Positions 40,879-49,167 of a DNA stretch of 64,000 bases are shown one piece after another. The notes below the pieces were generated by a model. That model saw only the letters and a list, made by a program, of their open reading frames with translations. It had not been told where the DNA came from and did no database searches. The stretch comes from CAZFLY01 sp964519995 (GTDB taxonomy: Bacteria; Planctomycetota; Phycisphaerae; Sedimentisphaerales; Anaerobacaceae), in contig CAZFLY010000001.1 in NCBI GenBank assembly GCA_964519995.1, positions 62,001 to 126,000 of the forward strand. Reading direction: 5' to 3'. Each line of letters opens with the position of its first letter. The first letter of the stretch is position 1. Position numbers and translations under genes: made by a program.

Positions 40879-42438
40879 ATGGCATTTGAGCTTGATATTT
40901 TCAAAAACGAACAGCTTGACGCGAACTACGTTGAATGGCTGATTGATGAGCGCTCGGCGAATATTTGTCGGCACTTCGGCAAGCTGTGGGACTATTACAC
41001 AAATCCGATTATCGAAACGCTCAGCAGCGGCGCTGTGGGCCGCAAGGTCAACGAGTCCGGTCGCTGCTATGTGCAGGCGCAGGAATACGGACTGCCGAGC
41101 CGAATAACCGGACTTGTGCGTTCGGCACAGGCTTCAACAGCCGGCGCCCGCGCGGTTAATGACATTCAACGAAAAGAAGTTGTGATTGAAAACGACATCG
41201 CCTGGCGGATAAACGCCGCGGTCGATTTTCTCTTCGGCAAACCTATTAGTTTCGCCAGTAAATCACCAGATGGCCAAAAACGTGCAGAAATTGAGGCGAT
41301 TCTAAAGGCATTGTTTTTGGCCAATGGCGCTATCGGATTCTTCCAGGATATGGCGGTGCTCGGAAGTGTGTACGGCTTCGTCGATTGCCTTGTCAGGCCT
41401 AGCGACAAAATTATCCAACACACATCCTCCTCCCCACTGCCCCGACTTGCGTCGAGAGACGCAGGGGCCAGCCAAACACTCCCACTACAGACCGTGCTGC
41501 AATTGGCACAAACAATCGAGTTGGAGCTGATCGAAGCACCGAGAGCACTGCCGGTCCTGGATGAGAACGACTACAAAAAAATCAAAGTCTACGTTCAGCA
41601 TTTTCACCAGACGAAAAACATGCTGGCCGGCAGGAACTCTTTTCTGTCAAAGCTGTTTTCCTGGGCCGGAGCCGGCGGTGACGCACCGCAGGTTGCTGCG
41701 GTAACGGAAATTACTTCCGCCGACGCCTGGCAAAGATATGAGGATAAGCAGCTTGTTGCAGAAGGTGAGCTGCCCTGGGGATTTCTGCCGGTCGTGCACA
41801 TTCAGAATGTTGCTCAGCCATATTATTACGAGGGCCTAAGTGACGTTGAGCCTTTGATGCCGCTGCAGGATGAGCTTAATACCAGACTAAGCGACAGGGC
41901 CAGCAGAATTACCTTTCAGTCCTTCAAGATGTACCTGGGAAAGGGCATCGAGGGCTTTGAGGATAAACCCATATCGCCAGGCAGAATGTGGTGCACGGAT
42001 AATCCGGATGCGTCGATCGAGGAGTTCGGCGGCGACGCGGCTGCACCAAGCGAAGACCAGCACATCGCTGAAATTAGAGAAGCGATAGACAAGGTCAGCA
42101 GCGTAGCACCAATCGTCGCGGGCGTACTCAAGAGTAAGCTCGGCAATCTTACAAGCGCGGTGGCACTAAGATTGACGATGATGGGAACACTCTCAAAGAA
42201 CGAACGCAAGAAATTCACCTACAGCGAAGGCCTGAAGAAGATTTGCAGAATGGTCCTTAGCATTCTTGATACCGCCAATATTTACAAGACGGATGAAGCC
42301 GACCGGCAGGTGGATGTTATTTTTCCCAGTCCGCTGCCGGAGAACATGACGGAAAAGCTAAAAGAAGCGCAGATCAAAAAAGAGCTTGGCGTACCGACCG
42401 AGCAGGTACTGCGCGAATTAGGTTACGAGCGTTCGTAG
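40879..42438 (+). CDS. Phage portal protein (SPP1 Gp6-like)
   Basis: 519 residues. The portal dodecamer is the DNA entry vertex and terminase dock. WLIDERSANICRHFGKLWDYYTNPI, ENDIAWRINAAVDFLFGKPISF and FQDMAVLGSVYGFVDCLVRP match the N-terminal half of SPP1-type portals. LMPLQDELNTRLSDRASRITFQSFKMYLGKG and GNLTSAVALRLTMMGTLSKNERKKFTYSEGL match the later stem and wing. Residues about 184-204 (SSSPLPRLASRDAGASQTLP) are encoded by a palindromic repeat also found in rnpB. AAGGAG precedes the start. First gene of the virion cluster. Confidence 0.9.
   Translation: MAFELDIFKNEQLDANYVEWLIDERSANICRHFGKLWDYYTNPIIETLSSGAVGRKVNESGRCYVQAQEYGLPSRITGLVRSAQASTAGARAVNDIQRKEVVIENDIAWRINAAVDFLFGKPISFASKSPDGQKRAEIEAILKALFLANGAIGFFQDMAVLGSVYGFVDCLVRPSDKIIQHTSSSPLPRLASRDAGASQTLPLQTVLQLAQTIELELIEAPRALPVLDENDYKKIKVYVQHFHQTKNMLAGRNSFLSKLFSWAGAGGDAPQVAAVTEITSADAWQRYEDKQLVAEGELPWGFLPVVHIQNVAQPYYYEGLSDVEPLMPLQDELNTRLSDRASRITFQSFKMYLGKGIEGFEDKPISPGRMWCTDNPDASIEEFGGDAAAPSEDQHIAEIREAIDKVSSVAPIVAGVLKSKLGNLTSAVALRLTMMGTLSKNERKKFTYSEGLKKICRMVLSILDTANIYKTDEADRQVDVIFPSPLPENMTEKLKEAQIKKELGVPTEQVLRELGYERS
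41437..41472 (+). repeat. GACGCA palindromic repeat copy 3 (inside portal gene)
   Basis: CTGCCCCGACTTGCGTCGAG continues into AGACGCAGGGGCCAGC. Same core as rnpB 4787-4822 and 4335-4367 (reversed), in frame in the portal gene. Confidence 0.75.
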
Positions 42439-42440
42439 TT

Positions 42441-42490
42441 CATTGTTCGTTGTTCATAGTCAATGAACAACGAACACAAAACAATGAACA
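42441..42490. repeat. Low-complexity hairpin GTTCGTTGTTCAT / ATGAACAACGAAC
   Basis: ATTGTTCGTTGTTCAT, a 5-base loop, then ATGAACAACGAACA and ACAATGAACA form a stem between the portal and scaffold genes. Confidence 0.75.
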
Positions 42491-42503
42491 CAAAGGAGAC
42501 ACC

Positions 42504-43013
42504 ATGAGTCAGATTGACACAGAGATGGAATTGTCAGAGGACACAGACCAGGACACAAAACTTGTTCCGGTGACGGAGTCGATTCGTTATCGCAAAAGGG
42601 CGCAGAGCGCCGAGAAGAAAGCCGAGGTACTGAGCGAACAATTAGCTGCGGCGAATCAGAATGCGATGGAACTTTCTGAACAGCTAAACAGCCTTCAAAC
42701 AGAACAAAAGTTGACGCGAAAACTCATTGCCGCCGGTGCGGTTGATCTTGAGACGGCTGTTTTGCTTGCCAAAGACAGGATTAAAAGCCAAGGCGAAACG
42801 AATCCGGATGTATGTATAGAGCAGCTCAAGAAAGAAAAGCAGTATCTGTTCGCAGCAGGCGGTGGTGCGGTGGCAACGACAAAAACGGCTCCGGCAAAAG
42901 ACCGGATGTTACCTGCTCAGACTGCTCTGGAAAGGTCGGCGAAAAAGGCCGCCCGTACAGGCAATCGAGCAGACCTGCAGGAGTATCTGAAATTACGAAG
43001 GAACTTCATGTAG
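42504..43013 (+). CDS. Probable capsid scaffolding protein
   Basis: 169 residues from the ATG at 42504, which has AAAGGAGACACC upstream; an upstream start at 42450 would include repeat sequence. Acidic N-terminus, then a long heptad-rich coiled coil (IRYRKRAQSAEKKAEVLSEQLAAANQNAMELSEQLNSLQTEQKL), a short LIAAGAVDLETAVLLAKDRI helix, and a basic C-terminus (KKAARTGNRADLQEYLKLRRNFM). Size, coiled coil and place between portal and capsid are those of scaffolding or Gp20-like proteins. The stop lies just ahead of palindromic repeats. Confidence 0.7.
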   Translation: MSQIDTEMELSEDTDQDTKLVPVTESIRYRKRAQSAEKKAEVLSEQLAAANQNAMELSEQLNSLQTEQKLTRKLIAAGAVDLETAVLLAKDRIKSQGETNPDVCIEQLKKEKQYLFAAGGGAVATTKTAPAKDRMLPAQTALERSAKKAARTGNRADLQEYLKLRRNFM

Positions 43014-43015
43014 TA

Positions 43016-43073
43016 ATTAGCCCCGCAATTTATTGCGGGGTTATAACCCCCAAATAAATTTGGGGGCTAAATA
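43016..43073. repeat. GGCTAAA palindromic repeats upstream of the capsid gene
   Basis: TTAGCCCCGCAATTTATTGC GGGG, then CCCCCAAATAAATTTGGGGG followed by CTAAATA. Confidence 0.85.
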
Positions 43074-43095
43074 TGGATAATAGGAGAACATAATC

Positions 43096-44250
43096 ATGGC
43101 ATTTACAGGTAAAGCAACGTATTCAGCCGGCGCAACTTTGCCGGAGATTGCTGAAGACGTATCGGATTTGATCGGCATAATTTCACCTTACGAGACGCCG
43201 CTCTTGGATGCGCTGGGCGATCCTCTAAGAGAATCTACCAGCACGCATCACGAGTGGCTTGAGGATGAACTTCTGCCGAACAAGGATGCAATCAACGACA
43301 GCACATGGACGGACCCTGCCAGCGATACGGAATTTGACGTTGATCACGGCAGTAGATTCCGCGTCGGCGATCAGATTCAGGTCGAAGGCAGCGAAGAGCT
43401 GATGTTGGTAACGGCTATCAATAGTGACACCCTGACAGTTGTGCGAGGCTACGCGGGCACTACGCCGGAAAATCTTGCCGACGATCAGGTACTCAACATC
43501 CTCGGCAACGCGGCTCTTGAAGGTGCGGACAAACCCGCAGCAAGATTTACTAATCGCACGCGCTGCGGCAACCACACGCAGATATTTGCCGCGACGGTCG
43601 AAGTCAGCGGAACCGATATGGCGGTCAGCCATCTCGGACTTGCCGACGAGCTCGACTTTCAAAAACAGGAAAGGCTGCGTGAGCTGCTGCGCGATTTGGA
43701 AAACACTATCGTTAATGGTGGTCAGCCCGCGAGCAGTCCGGAGGGCAGCGGCTCGGTTAGACGCTCGATGAAGGGCATCATTCAGAACCTCTCGACGAAC
43801 GTCTTTCATACAGGCGACAGCGGATTTCCTTCCGGCAACGACCTCGACGAGGCAAAGATCAACTATGTGCTGCGAAAAATCTGGGAAAACTCAAGCGGCA
43901 ATGTCGATCTGATTGTCGTCGGCGGTTTTCAGAAACGAAGAATAAATGCGTTCTGTTCCGACAGCAGAAGTTACGCAGCAACCGAGACCACGTTTACCGA
44001 CATGGTCAGTGTCTATGAGAGTGACTTCGGCGTCTGCAGGATTGTTACTACGCGATGGCTGCCGCAGGATGCGGCGCTTCTTCTGGATTCTTCGCGCACA
44101 GGCGTGCTGCCGCTGGCGGGCAGAAGCTTTCACTTTAAGCCTCTGGCGAGCGGTGGCGACTTCGAGTGCGGTGAGCTTATCGGCGAATACACGCTGGAGC
44201 TCAAAAATCAGACGGCACACGGTCTTATCCGTGGCCTAAGCACCAGTTAA
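43096..44250 (+). CDS. Major capsid protein (SU10 / DUF5309 type)
   Basis: 384 residues. ATLPEIAEDVSDLIGIISPYETPLLDALGD at the start, the RTRCGNHTQIFAATVEVSGTDMAVSHLGLADELDFQKQERLRELLRDLENTIVNG helix-rich block, and the later DLIVVGGFQKRRINAF...YESDFGVCRIVTTRWLPQDAALLLDS region are those of SU10-type capsid proteins of the HK97 fold. An inserted beta domain (FRVGDQIQVEGSEELMLVTAINSDTLTVVRGYAGT) is typical. GGAGAACATAATC precedes the ATG. The gene is complete with no frameshift. Confidence 0.9.
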   Translation: MAFTGKATYSAGATLPEIAEDVSDLIGIISPYETPLLDALGDPLRESTSTHHEWLEDELLPNKDAINDSTWTDPASDTEFDVDHGSRFRVGDQIQVEGSEELMLVTAINSDTLTVVRGYAGTTPENLADDQVLNILGNAALEGADKPAARFTNRTRCGNHTQIFAATVEVSGTDMAVSHLGLADELDFQKQERLRELLRDLENTIVNGGQPASSPEGSGSVRRSMKGIIQNLSTNVFHTGDSGFPSGNDLDEAKINYVLRKIWENSSGNVDLIVVGGFQKRRINAFCSDSRSYAATETTFTDMVSVYESDFGVCRIVTTRWLPQDAALLLDSSRTGVLPLAGRSFHFKPLASGGDFECGELIGEYTLELKNQTAHGLIRGLSTS

Positions 44251-44260
44251 AAAACGAGGG

Positions 44261-44317
44261 TTAGCCCCCAAATTTATTTGGGGGTTAAAACCCCCAGGAT
44301 AAACCTGGGGGCTAAAC
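44261..44317. repeat. GGCTAAA palindromic repeats after the capsid gene
   Basis: TTAGCCCCCAAATTTATTTG GGGG, then CCCCCAGG-ATAAA-CCTGGGGG followed by CTAAAC. Confidence 0.85.
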
Positions 44318-44334
44318 ATTGAAAGAGGACAAAA

Positions 44335-44991
44335 ATGGTCAAGTTCTCAGACGACGTGGATATTCTCAAATATGAGCCGGTGTTGTTCGGCGAGCTGCAT
44401 CTGCCGGCTCAGGTACTGACAACAGGAACCAACGGAACACTCAGTGGCACAACGCTTACTGCAAATAGTGCTGATTTCGTCGCCACCCAGGTTCACACAG
44501 GCTGCGTGATATATTTGCGGTCCTTAGATGGTACGCTCGACGGAGCATACGAGATAGTTTCTGTTGATTCGGCGACACAGCTTACGGTTTCGGTTGTAAG
44601 GGCTGGTTCTGATGATTCAGCCGTTGCGCCGCCTGCCGCAAGTGACATATCGTATCGAATCAGCACCTTCGATCCGCAGGCGGCTGAGGCGGCTTTTAAG
44701 CTGACCGAGTACTTCGGAATAAAGCCGGGCAATCCGACCAGCGACTTCAGTGCGGATGATATTCTCGACGCTGAGGTGCTCAGAAGAGCCTCGGTCTTTG
44801 CGGTCATCTCGACGGTCTATGCAATGTTCGCAAGCAAAGCACAGGACGAGAATTTCTGGAGTAAGAGTCTGCACTATCAAAGGCTTTTTGAGAAGGCCCG
44901 GCAGCGATGCAGGCTCAGTATTGACGTGGGCTCGGACGGTGTCGCCGATGTTACCAGTGTCGGTGGTTCGATAAGACTCGTGCGCGATTGA
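44335..44991 (+). CDS. Phage structural protein, probable head-completion/connector
   Basis: 218 residues, no family recognised with certainty. The first 130 residues are beta-rich, with a barrel-like stretch of alternating T/V and G (TGTNGTLSGTTLTANSADF...HTGCVIYLRSLDGTLDGAYEIVSVDSATQLTVSVVR). The C-terminal part is helical (LRRASVFAVISTVYAMFASKAQDENFWSKSLHYQRLFEKARQRC), a pattern seen in head-tail connector adaptors. It follows the capsid gene directly. Starts after AAAGAGGACAAAA. A role in joining head and tail is inferred from order only. Confidence 0.6.
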   Translation: MVKFSDDVDILKYEPVLFGELHLPAQVLTTGTNGTLSGTTLTANSADFVATQVHTGCVIYLRSLDGTLDGAYEIVSVDSATQLTVSVVRAGSDDSAVAPPAASDISYRISTFDPQAAEAAFKLTEYFGIKPGNPTSDFSADDILDAEVLRRASVFAVISTVYAMFASKAQDENFWSKSLHYQRLFEKARQRCRLSIDVGSDGVADVTSVGGSIRLVRD

Positions 44992-45011
44992 TGGCTAAGG
45001 GATAGCGACAG

Positions 45012-45380
45012 ATGAATGTCACATTAGACGGACAAAACCTGTTTGAGAAGCAGCTTGAGATTGAGCCTGGCAGCCCAGGCAGAGATTCAATTGAGAAAAA
45101 GGTAGCGGGCTTGGACGGCATCTTGAGTATCGACCTCGGCGCTCGAAGCAGAACCATAAAGCAAAAAGGTGTGCTTCGCACTAAAAGCAGGGCGGAGCTT
45201 ACAGCGAGGCTCGATGCAATATCTGCTTTTATCGATGGTGACACGCACACGCTGGCGACACAGACGGGCCTACAGTTCGACAATCTCCGTATGGATGTTT
45301 TTGAGGTCAGCGAACAGCGCACAAGCGGCATCGGCGTCGAAGTCGATTACGAAATTGTCTACACACAATTAGGTGTTTAG
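45012..45380 (+). CDS. Phage protein of unknown function (tail-completion-like)
   Basis: 122 residues, acidic, with LGARSRTIKQKGVLRTKSRAELTARLDAISAFIDGDTHTLATQTG and RMDVFEVSEQRTSGIGVEVDYEIVYTQLGV. The layout (strand, helix, long strand pair) recalls small tail-completion proteins, but I cannot name the family. It sits 20 bp after the connector-like gene. Its stop TAG is the left edge of a palindromic repeat (GTG TTT AGC in DNA, frame GTT TAG). Confidence 0.55.
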   Translation: MNVTLDGQNLFEKQLEIEPGSPGRDSIEKKVAGLDGILSIDLGARSRTIKQKGVLRTKSRAELTARLDAISAFIDGDTHTLATQTGLQFDNLRMDVFEVSEQRTSGIGVEVDYEIVYTQLGV

Positions 45381-45400
45381 CCCCGCAATTTATTGCGGGG
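45377..45400. repeat. GGCTAAA palindromic repeat supplying a stop codon
   Basis: TTTAGCCCCGCAATTTATTG CGGGG; TAG ends the preceding gene. Confidence 0.85.
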
Positions 45401-45419
45401 TTTATGTGGAATAGAAATT

Positions 45420-46193
45420 ATGTCACTGGTTAGTGAAGGAATAAATACGGTCGGAGCATTTCCGTTGCCGGCCGGTATCCGAGCGGACGGCAACGGCGTT
45501 GCGACGCCGAAGCTGGCGCTTGTAAAGTGGCGATCGAGCCACAGTGACATGCTTCATCAACTTTATGTCAATGGCCGATACGCGGGCACAACTATCGACA
45601 ACCAGCAAAGAGAAATGCTCGTTCCGATACCCACATCGTTTGAGTCTGCGGTTCAGATTGAGGTGTTTGCTGTTTTGCCACAGCAGGGGCATGTTGACTT
45701 TTCCGAGCAGGTTACCTCGCCTGCCAATAGCGGACGCGTTCGGATAGTTTTGCTACGCAGTCAGAATTTGCCCGCCGGTGCAACAGCGAACATTTACTAC
45801 GATTCGGGCACCGGCCAGATCGACTACGAAAATCCGCTCAACGATTCACCCATCCAAATCTGGCCGAGCTGGATGGATAAGGCGGGTTTCGGTATGGCTG
45901 CATTTGGTATCGGTGACTTCGGCTGGGAAGGCGCAGCGGCGGTCGGCTTCGGTAAGGGCAGCTTTGGTAACGGGCAGTTCGGAATGGACGCCGATACCAT
46001 CGAATGGATAAGCAGGCCGTTACCTTTGGGTACTTACAAATTCGGCGTAAAAGTCACCGACCAGTACGGCAATGAAAGCAGCCCAAGCGAAACCGGCTCA
46101 GTGACCGTGATACCGGCGCCGAGACCGGCAGAACTTTTAAGCATTACATCATTCGATAAAGAAAAGAACCAGTTGGTATTGGAAATAACGTAA
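45420..46193 (+). CDS. Phage tail-associated protein with Ig-like end
   Basis: 257 residues from the ATG at 45420; a TTG start inside the palindrome (45393) is possible but unlikely. The N-terminal half is beta-rich (SDMLHQLYVNGRYAGTTIDNQQREMLVPIP...). DSGTGQIDYENPLNDSPIQIWPSWMDKAG is shared as GTGQIDYENPL with the protein at 49167-49856. A glycine/phenylalanine-rich stretch (FGMAAFGIGDFGWEGAAAVGFGKGSFGNGQFG) follows, then a fibronectin-like end (PLGTYKFGVKVTDQYGNESSPSETGSVTV). Likely part of a tail fibre or tip; no enzyme motif. Confidence 0.6.
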   Translation: MSLVSEGINTVGAFPLPAGIRADGNGVATPKLALVKWRSSHSDMLHQLYVNGRYAGTTIDNQQREMLVPIPTSFESAVQIEVFAVLPQQGHVDFSEQVTSPANSGRVRIVLLRSQNLPAGATANIYYDSGTGQIDYENPLNDSPIQIWPSWMDKAGFGMAAFGIGDFGWEGAAAVGFGKGSFGNGQFGMDADTIEWISRPLPLGTYKFGVKVTDQYGNESSPSETGSVTVIPAPRPAELLSITSFDKEKNQLVLEIT

Positions 46194-46253
46194 ATGAATT
46201 TAGAATTAAGAGGTTTTTTCAATTCTTGCTTTTTAGAAACCTTCACAACAAGG

Positions 46254-46415
46254 TCATTTCGAGCGGAGCCCCTGTATCTTCTGTCGAAGACAGAAACAGG
46301 GGCGAAGTCGAGACACGTAGCGAAGCGCAGAGCCCCGAAGGGAAATCTGCATGCAACCGCACTGCGAATCCAGATTTCTCCACTCCGTTCGCTACGCTCA
46401 CTACGGTCGAAATGA
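46254..46415. repeat. TCATTTCGA palindromic element (MITE-like), third member
   Basis: It starts TCATTTCGAGCG and ends GGTCGAAATGA; the interior holds AAATCTGC and CAGATTTCTCCACT. The same framework, with better-preserved arms, is found at 60991-61190 and 61835-62043. Confidence 0.8.
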
Positions 46416-46461
46416 CATCCTTTCTACGGAGCATCAATTCTCAATTCACAAGGGGAAAATT

Positions 46462-47250
46462 ATGGCTGAGGTTTATCCGACAGAAAACGAATTGCTGAAT
46501 ATTCAGTCCGACGCTGAGACCGGCGTTGAGTATATACCGACCGGCACGGCTCCGTACTATCTGCATTTCCGCAAGCTCTTGTATCGATTGTTATTGGCAG
46601 CGAGGCGGGCCAATGACCTGCGAGTCTACGATGAGGGCGGGCTTGATATCGGCGTAAAGCCGGGAAATTTCTGGCTCGGAACCGAGCTTGTCAGCTACGA
46701 AGGCTCATCGTCAAATACGGTGGCTGACGACAAGGCGAATACCTATATATACCTTAACAGCCAGGGAAATCTGATCACCGATGAGTACAATGAATTTCCA
46801 GATATGGTGATCATGCCGCATGTGCGTCTTGCGATAGTAAGTACATCAAGCGGTGACATCGACTCAATCACCGACTGCAGAATGGGGCACAATTTCGTAC
46901 TGCCTTACGCAGCAGGCGGCATAAAGGCAACTGTCGAGGCGCACGACAGCGACGATACGCTTACGGTCGCTGAATCCGGCAGCATTCACACAAATCTCGT
47001 TGCAACTGGGACAGTGACACTTACTTTGCCGGCCTCAGCACCAGCGGGAACGCAATTTACCTTTGCGGTACAGGCAGCACAGGAACTGCATGTTGATCCT
47101 GGTGCTGCAGCGATAAGAGATGACAGCGGCCAGACCGCTGATAAATACAAGTACGCCGCTACGATTGGTGCGTGTTTGCGCCTGGTTGCGGACGAAAACG
47201 GCGACTGGGTGACAATTGCCAAGAACGGAACATGGACGCAGGAAACGTAA
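46462..47250 (+). CDS. Phage tail/baseplate-like protein
   Basis: 262 residues from the ATG at 46462 with AAGGGGAAAATT upstream; the open frame continues back to 46351 only through the repeat element. MAEVYPTENELLNIQ...YIPTGTAPYYLHFRKLLYRLLLAARRANDLRVYDEGGLDIGVKPGNFWLGTELVSYEG is a fibre-type N-terminus. The C-terminal 90 residues (LTVAESGSIHTNLVATGTVTLTLPASAPAGTQFTFAVQAAQELHVDPGAAAIRDDSG) form a repeat-like beta domain seen in phage appendages. Unnamed family. Confidence 0.6.
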   Translation: MAEVYPTENELLNIQSDAETGVEYIPTGTAPYYLHFRKLLYRLLLAARRANDLRVYDEGGLDIGVKPGNFWLGTELVSYEGSSSNTVADDKANTYIYLNSQGNLITDEYNEFPDMVIMPHVRLAIVSTSSGDIDSITDCRMGHNFVLPYAAGGIKATVEAHDSDDTLTVAESGSIHTNLVATGTVTLTLPASAPAGTQFTFAVQAAQELHVDPGAAAIRDDSGQTADKYKYAATIGACLRLVADENGDWVTIAKNGTWTQET

Positions 47251-47252
47251 CA

Positions 47253-47309
47253 TTTAGCCCCCAGTTTTACTGGGGGTTACAACCCCGCAATAAATTGCGG
47301 GGCTAAATA
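47253..47309. repeat. GGCTAAA palindromic repeats before the tail-spike gene
   Basis: TTTAGCCCCCAG-TTTTA-CTGGGGG then CCCCGCAATAAATTGCGGGG followed by CTAAATA. Confidence 0.85.
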
Positions 47310-47321
47310 AGGATTGCAGAT

Positions 47322-48701
47322 ATGTTGATAACAGGTAAAACCACTGCCGCCGAGCAGAAGACCGGCGGAACCGCAACGCTTGTTGTTGCATCTTCCGAGG
47401 CGAGCACTCAGCAGAAACAAAGAGCCAACTACGTCTGTGACGGCACCGCAGACGATGTCCAAATAAACGCAGCGCTGACGCAGGCTGCAAACGCGGGCGG
47501 CGGCAAAGTCTTTCTGACCGAAGGTGGTTTTACGCTCACCGATACTATTGAGATTCCGTCGCATACTATTTTCACCGGAGCGGGGCCAAATACAAAGCTA
47601 ACATTTGCCACCAGCGTCGGCGATAAAACTATGATCACCAACAACTGCGATTATACACCAGGTTCACGACACGCTACAGGCAACGAGAATATAACCATCA
47701 GAGACATGTATATAGACGGTGACAAAGCCAACAGAGGCTCAGGCGCAGATTCGATCTGGACCGTCGGATTTAATACCGTTGAGAATCTGGTTATTGAAAA
47801 CCTGATCGTCGTCAACGGCTGGACGACCAGTATCAGAACAGAATTCTGCTCTTATGTGGTTATTGCGAACAACCGTGTGCATAATCCCGGCGACGATTGT
47901 ATAGCGATAAATGAAGAAACATATCATTGCAGTTGTTATGGCAACATGGTTTCCGACGCTGGCAAAGGTGGTAAAAGCTATGGTGCTTCAAACGGCATCG
48001 AGATTCAAGATGGCTCACGCGATATTGCCGTTGTTGGCAATACCATCGAGAACTGTGATGTTGACGGCATCCAGGTTTCGGTGCATTCGGGCAAGGACCC
48101 CTGTATAAACGTGGCCATAAACGCTAATACGGTGCGTAATTTTGGTGACTTCGGAATAAGCATCCAGGGTAACTCCAGTGACTATCACAAGTCTGTGACC
48201 GTGGCAAACAACCAGGTAATCTTTACACTTGACGACGCCAGCTATGCTCTCTGTGCAACTTATGCTGAGGATGTTGCCTTCATCGGCAACAGCGTCAATA
48301 CCCGCTACTTCGGCGGCCGACTCATGAATTCCAACAAGAACGTTACGCTCGCCAATAACAGCTTCAAATGCAGTCTCAGTGCCGGCAATACTCTTACGGG
48401 TTTTTCGTTTTCCGGTACGCTTACGAACATTCGTTTTGATGGCAATCAGGTCAACAACTTCGGCTGGAAGGGTGTTGGAATTTCCGGCACCGTCGACAAT
48501 ATGCACGTAGTAAACAATCACATCGCCGGCTGCACTCACGGCAGCGGTTCGTGTGTCAGATGGGATTCTCCAACCTCAAGCAAATGCGTTGTAAATGGCA
48601 ACTATCTGCAGGGCACACACTGGTCGTACGATGCCGCGACCTCGACATGGAATGTACTTGCCAGCGGCTGGACCGAAATCTGGAACACAAAGGACACATA
48701 A
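47322..48701 (+). CDS. Right-handed parallel beta-helix protein, probable tail spike
   Basis: 459 residues. After an N-terminal segment, VCDGTADDVQINAALTQAANAGGGKVFLTEGGFTLTDTIEIPSHTIFTGAGPNTKLTF is the pectate-lyase-superfamily entry used by phage tail spikes. Beta-helix coils follow with repeated N/D ladders (NRVHNPGDDCIAINEE, IAVVGNTIENCDVDGIQVSV, VAINANTVRNFGDFGISIQGN, VTVANNQVI, IAGCTHGSGSCVRW). No signal peptide is present, in line with a virion protein. It may bind or cleave a surface polysaccharide. Confidence 0.85.
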   Translation: MLITGKTTAAEQKTGGTATLVVASSEASTQQKQRANYVCDGTADDVQINAALTQAANAGGGKVFLTEGGFTLTDTIEIPSHTIFTGAGPNTKLTFATSVGDKTMITNNCDYTPGSRHATGNENITIRDMYIDGDKANRGSGADSIWTVGFNTVENLVIENLIVVNGWTTSIRTEFCSYVVIANNRVHNPGDDCIAINEETYHCSCYGNMVSDAGKGGKSYGASNGIEIQDGSRDIAVVGNTIENCDVDGIQVSVHSGKDPCINVAINANTVRNFGDFGISIQGNSSDYHKSVTVANNQVIFTLDDASYALCATYAEDVAFIGNSVNTRYFGGRLMNSNKNVTLANNSFKCSLSAGNTLTGFSFSGTLTNIRFDGNQVNNFGWKGVGISGTVDNMHVVNNHIAGCTHGSGSCVRWDSPTSSKCVVNGNYLQGTHWSYDAATSTWNVLASGWTEIWNTKDT

Positions 48702-48711
48702 GGAAACCACA

Positions 48712-49167
48712 ATGGCTAATGAAATTCACGTAGATTACGACTCAGGCAATACGCTTTACGCTATTATTCGCAATGGTGTAGGTAAGGTCTGGTATGTAGC
48801 AGGTCAGGTCTTTGAAGATTGGGGCACTGATGGACACAATGCCGACGATTACGATATTGCCCTTACAGACAAAGACGGCGACAGATATGTCGGCAGCTTC
48901 GATACGAACGTTCCGGCAGGACGCTACACAGTGCAGGTCTTTTTGCAGGCGGGAACGAATCCTGCTGATAGTGACAATCTGATTGGAAGCGGCCAGATTT
49001 TCTGGATGGCAAATGCAGAGCTAACTACAGACAAGATTCTTGTAAATAAGGCCGTCCAAAACAAAGTCACCGGCGCAATCGACTATTACGATGACGACGG
49101 CCAGAACGTCATTCTTACTCACACCCCGACAGACGCCGAATCGGAAATTACAAGGACACCGGGCTAA
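48712..49167 (+). CDS. Phage appendage protein of unknown function
   Basis: 151 residues from the ATG at 48712 (AAGGAAACCACA upstream). The open frame extends back to 48595 only by overlapping the tail-spike gene. MANEIHVDYDSGNTLYAIIRNGVGKVWYVAGQVFEDW and NVPAGRYTVQVFLQAGTNPADSDNLIGSGQIFWM make a beta-sandwich. The end DYYDDDGQNVILTHTPTDAESEITRTPG resembles the tail-tip neck-like proteins next to fibres in other phages. Start and stop overlap with the next gene (TAATG). Confidence 0.6.
   Translation: MANEIHVDYDSGNTLYAIIRNGVGKVWYVAGQVFEDWGTDGHNADDYDIALTDKDGDRYVGSFDTNVPAGRYTVQVFLQAGTNPADSDNLIGSGQIFWMANAELTTDKILVNKAVQNKVTGAIDYYDDDGQNVILTHTPTDAESEITRTPG

Noticed and set aside
46351..46461. N-terminal extension of the 46462 tail protein
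   Set aside because: It reads through the TCATTTCGA repeat element; AAGGGGAAAATT precedes the inner ATG.
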